Shown in pieces: positions 62,121 to 64,000 of a stretch of 64,000 nucleotides of DNA. This stretch comes from Phycisphaerales bacterium. Its GTDB lineage: Bacteria > Planctomycetota > Phycisphaerae > Phycisphaerales > UBA1924. Each line of letters begins with the position of its first letter. The stretch's first letter is position 1. A program made the position numbers and the translations under genes. The stretch is from NCBI GenBank assembly GCA_028284805.1, contig JANQQZ010000133.1:1-64000 (forward strand), in the 5' to 3' direction. Under the pieces are notes generated by a model. The model worked only from the letters and a program-made list of their open reading frames with translations, was not told the DNA's origin and searched no databases.

Positions 62121-64000
62121 ATGGCCAAGAAGTCTTCGTCCAAAGCCCGCGCGACCGCCGAAACCATGGCGGCCAAGCAGCGCGACATCTCCGTCAGCGA
62201 GTTCTTCGCCAAGAACCGCCACCTGCTCGGGTTCGACAACCCCCGCAAGGCGCTGCTGACGACGATCAAGGAAGCCGTCGACAACGCGCTGGACGCGTGC
62301 GAAGAGGCGGGCATCCTCCCCGATATCGAGGTGAAGATCGAGGAGATCACGCCGCCTCCGTCACCCCAGAAGGCCGGGCGGTACAGGGTCACCGTCACTG
62401 ACAACGGGCCTGGCATCGTGCGGCGCCAGGTCGAGAACATCTTCGGCAAGCTGCTCTACGGCTCGAAGTTCCACCGCCTGAAGATGTCCCGCGGCCAGCA
62501 GGGCATCGGCATCTCCGCTGCGGGCATGTACGGGCTCATGACCACCGGCAAGCCGATGGTCATCCACACACGCCCCAAGAAGAACAAGCCGGCACACCAC
62601 ATCGAACTGGCCATGGACACGACCAAGAACGTGCCTGAGGTCACGATCGACGTCGAGACCGACGACTTCCCCCAGACCAGCTCCGGCACCGGCACGCGCG
62701 TCTCGCTGGTGCTTGAAGCCCGGTACGCCCGCGGCAAGACATCCGTCGAGGCCTACCTCGAGCAGACGGCGATCGCAAACCCGCACACGCAGATTACTTT
62801 CATTCCGCCCGACAAGGCCGACGAAGATCCGGAGCTTGAGGGCGAACCAACCGACGAAGACACGGAGCCCGAGCAGGCCGAATCGGGCGACATCGTTCGC
62901 ACAGAGGAACACGCCGACCGGATCGTCTATCCACGCACGATCGGCGAGCTGCCGCCCGAGACCGAGGAGATCAAGCCCCACCCGTATGGCGTCGAGCTCG
63001 GCAACTTCCTCCGCATGCTCAAGGCGACCGATGAGAAGCAACTCGGGGGCTTCTTCAAGCGCGAGTTCTGCAGGGTCACGCCCGCGGTCGTGTCCGACAT
63101 TACCAAAGCGGCCAGCAGCAAGGGCAAGAGCTTCACGGGCCAGAGCTGGATCAAGAACATCGACCACGCCGCGGCCGAGAAGATTTATGCGGCCTTGCAA
63201 GACGCCAAGCTCCGCAGCCCCCCTACCGACTGCCTCGCCCCCATCGGCGTCCGCCAGATGCTCGCGGGCATGCTCAAGGGTGTGCAGGCCGAGTTCTACA
63301 CCGCGAGCACGCGCAGCCCGGCGGTGTACCGGGGCAACCCCTTCCAGATCGAGGCGGCGGTCGCCTACGGCGGGGACCTGCCGGGCGATCAGCAGGCACG
63401 CATCATCCGCTTCGCCAACCGCGTGCCGCTGCTGTATCAGCAGTCGGCGTGCTGCGCGTTCAAGAGCGTGGTCGAGACGGGCTGGAAGAACTACGGCCTC
63501 TCACAGCCCCGTGGTGGCGCCCCCGTCGGCCCGCTCGTCGTCATGATCCACATGGCCAGCGTGTGGGTGCCCTTCACCAGCGAGAGCAAGGAAGCCATCG
63601 CCGACTACGACGAGATCCGCAAGGAGATGACGCTCGCGCTCAAGGAATGCGGTCGAAAGCTCGGGGCCTACATCCGCCGCCGCCAGCGCATGAAGCGCGA
63701 GGGCGAACGCCGGGACGTCTTCGAGCGCTACATCGGCGAGATCGCCAAGAGCTGCACCGCGCTCACGGGCGTCGACACGGCCGAGCTGTACGACAACCTG
63801 ATGAAGCAGGCGAAACGCCGGACAGAGATCGCCGACGCCAAGCTTGATGAGGAAGGCAAGTTCATCAAGGACGACGACGGCCGACTCGCCAAGGACGACG
63901 ACGTGATCATCGTGCGGGACGGCCAGATCGCGAACCCGAAGGACGAGCCGAAGGCAGAGACCGAAGCGAAGCCCGCGAAGCGCTCAACGCCGGCGTCGGG
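62121..64000 (+). CDS. top6B: DNA topoisomerase VI subunit B, 3' end beyond the window
   Basis: GHKL ATPase subunit of type IIB topoisomerase. ATG at 62121 with GGAGGG upstream. The Bergerat fold: TIKEAVDNALDACEE (N box), VTVTDNGPGI (G1), MSRGQQGIGISAAGMYG (G2), GTGTRVSLVLE. A H2TH domain follows near PPTDCLAPIGVRQM, then the transducer with VYRGNPFQIEAAVAYGG and the switch-Lys region VPFTSESKEAIADYDE. An acidic insertion (about 235-270) and a charged C-terminal tail are extra. 626 codons are open at 64000 with no stop, so length is a minimum (archaeal Top6B about 530). Subunit A is not in the window. Confidence 0.95.
   Translation, partial: MAKKSSSKARATAETMAAKQRDISVSEFFAKNRHLLGFDNPRKALLTTIKEAVDNALDACEEAGILPDIEVKIEEITPPPSPQKAGRYRVTVTDNGPGIVRRQVENIFGKLLYGSKFHRLKMSRGQQGIGISAAGMYGLMTTGKPMVIHTRPKKNKPAHHIELAMDTTKNVPEVTIDVETDDFPQTSSGTGTRVSLVLEARYARGKTSVEAYLEQTAIANPHTQITFIPPDKADEDPELEGEPTDEDTEPEQAESGDIVRTEEHADRIVYPRTIGELPPETEEIKPHPYGVELGNFLRMLKATDEKQLGGFFKREFCRVTPAVVSDITKAASSKGKSFTGQSWIKNIDHAAAEKIYAALQDAKLRSPPTDCLAPIGVRQMLAGMLKGVQAEFYTASTRSPAVYRGNPFQIEAAVAYGGDLPGDQQARIIRFANRVPLLYQQSACCAFKSVVETGWKNYGLSQPRGGAPVGPLVVMIHMASVWVPFTSESKEAIADYDEIRKEMTLALKECGRKLGAYIRRRQRMKREGERRDVFERYIGEIAKSCTALTGVDTAELYDNLMKQAKRRTEIADAKLDEEGKFIKDDDGRLAKDDDVIIVRDGQIANPKDEPKAETEAKPAKRSTPAS

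Overview
The window is a GC-rich, densely packed bacterial chromosome segment from what looks like a planctomycete of the class Phycisphaerae (inference). Support: C-terminal dockerin-like tails with DFNAWIL repeats ending near a Gly-Cys, a PEP-CTERM-type tail (VPAPG, hydrophobic stretch, RRRR), a prepilin-type [10 protein letters not shown] protein next to a LacI regulator and glycoside hydrolases, a fused SecDF, LPS genes (kdsB, hldD) and a DNA topoisomerase VI B subunit. I see no insertion sequence, prophage, CRISPR array or rRNA. One tRNA (Arg, TCT) is present.

Layout. 1-3554: histidine catabolism operon hutH-hutU-hutG (minus), with hutG cut short at the window edge by an inverted repeat. 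3581-9682: cysteine desulfurase, secreted GH31, proS and a degenerate QueC-like protein. 9715-22698: a laminarin/beta-glucan use locus with GH16-CBM6-dockerin, a pseudopilin, LacI, two secreted surface proteins, a sugar ABC importer without its ATPase, GH1, a clan GH-A hydrolase and a sirtuin. 22700-33349 (minus): a ten-gene run NUDIX, site-2 protease, rhomboid, tgt, yajC, secDF, a 47-aa membrane protein, hldD, UDP-glucuronate decarboxylase and an AAC(6')-like acetyltransferase. 33365-41985: MlaF/MlaD-like pair, a Y-family polymerase, enolase, PhoU-like protein, gcvT, panC, a PilZ-like protein, a zinc ribbon and an orphan gene. 41973-46131: pyrG, kdsB and a TPR protein. 46241-48355: def, fmt, a putative zincin and tRNA-Arg. 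48406-52826: heme O synthase, an ABC exporter, SCO1, tilS and a membrane-anchored HTH protein. 52801-60852 (minus): an arginine succinyltransferase (AST)-type catabolic operon with a SpeB-like ureohydrolase and an M20 deacylase where AstB and AstE would be expected. 60851-64000: NifU-like protein, csrA, ndk and topoisomerase VI B, which runs off the end.

How the genes work together. The hut operon and the AST-like operon both feed amino acids to glutamate. The GH16/GH1/GH-A/ABC set should cut, import and finish beta-glucan oligosaccharides under LacI control. The Sec and protease operon couples protein export, intramembrane proteolysis, tRNA modification and heptose/UDP-xylose synthesis for the envelope. 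pyrG-kdsB supply CTP and CMP-Kdo. The heme O synthase/SCO1 group points to assembly of a heme-copper oxidase and thus aerobic respiration.

Two window-wide patterns stand out. About ten gene starts lack a Shine-Dalgarno but carry a TANNNT box 5-7 nt before the start codon, as expected for leaderless mRNAs. Two divergent gene pairs share a CATG as overlapping start codons. The most promising candidate for an unusual system is the variant AST operon; the bacterial Topo VI and the QueC-like protein that has lost its PP-loop and zinc cysteines come next.
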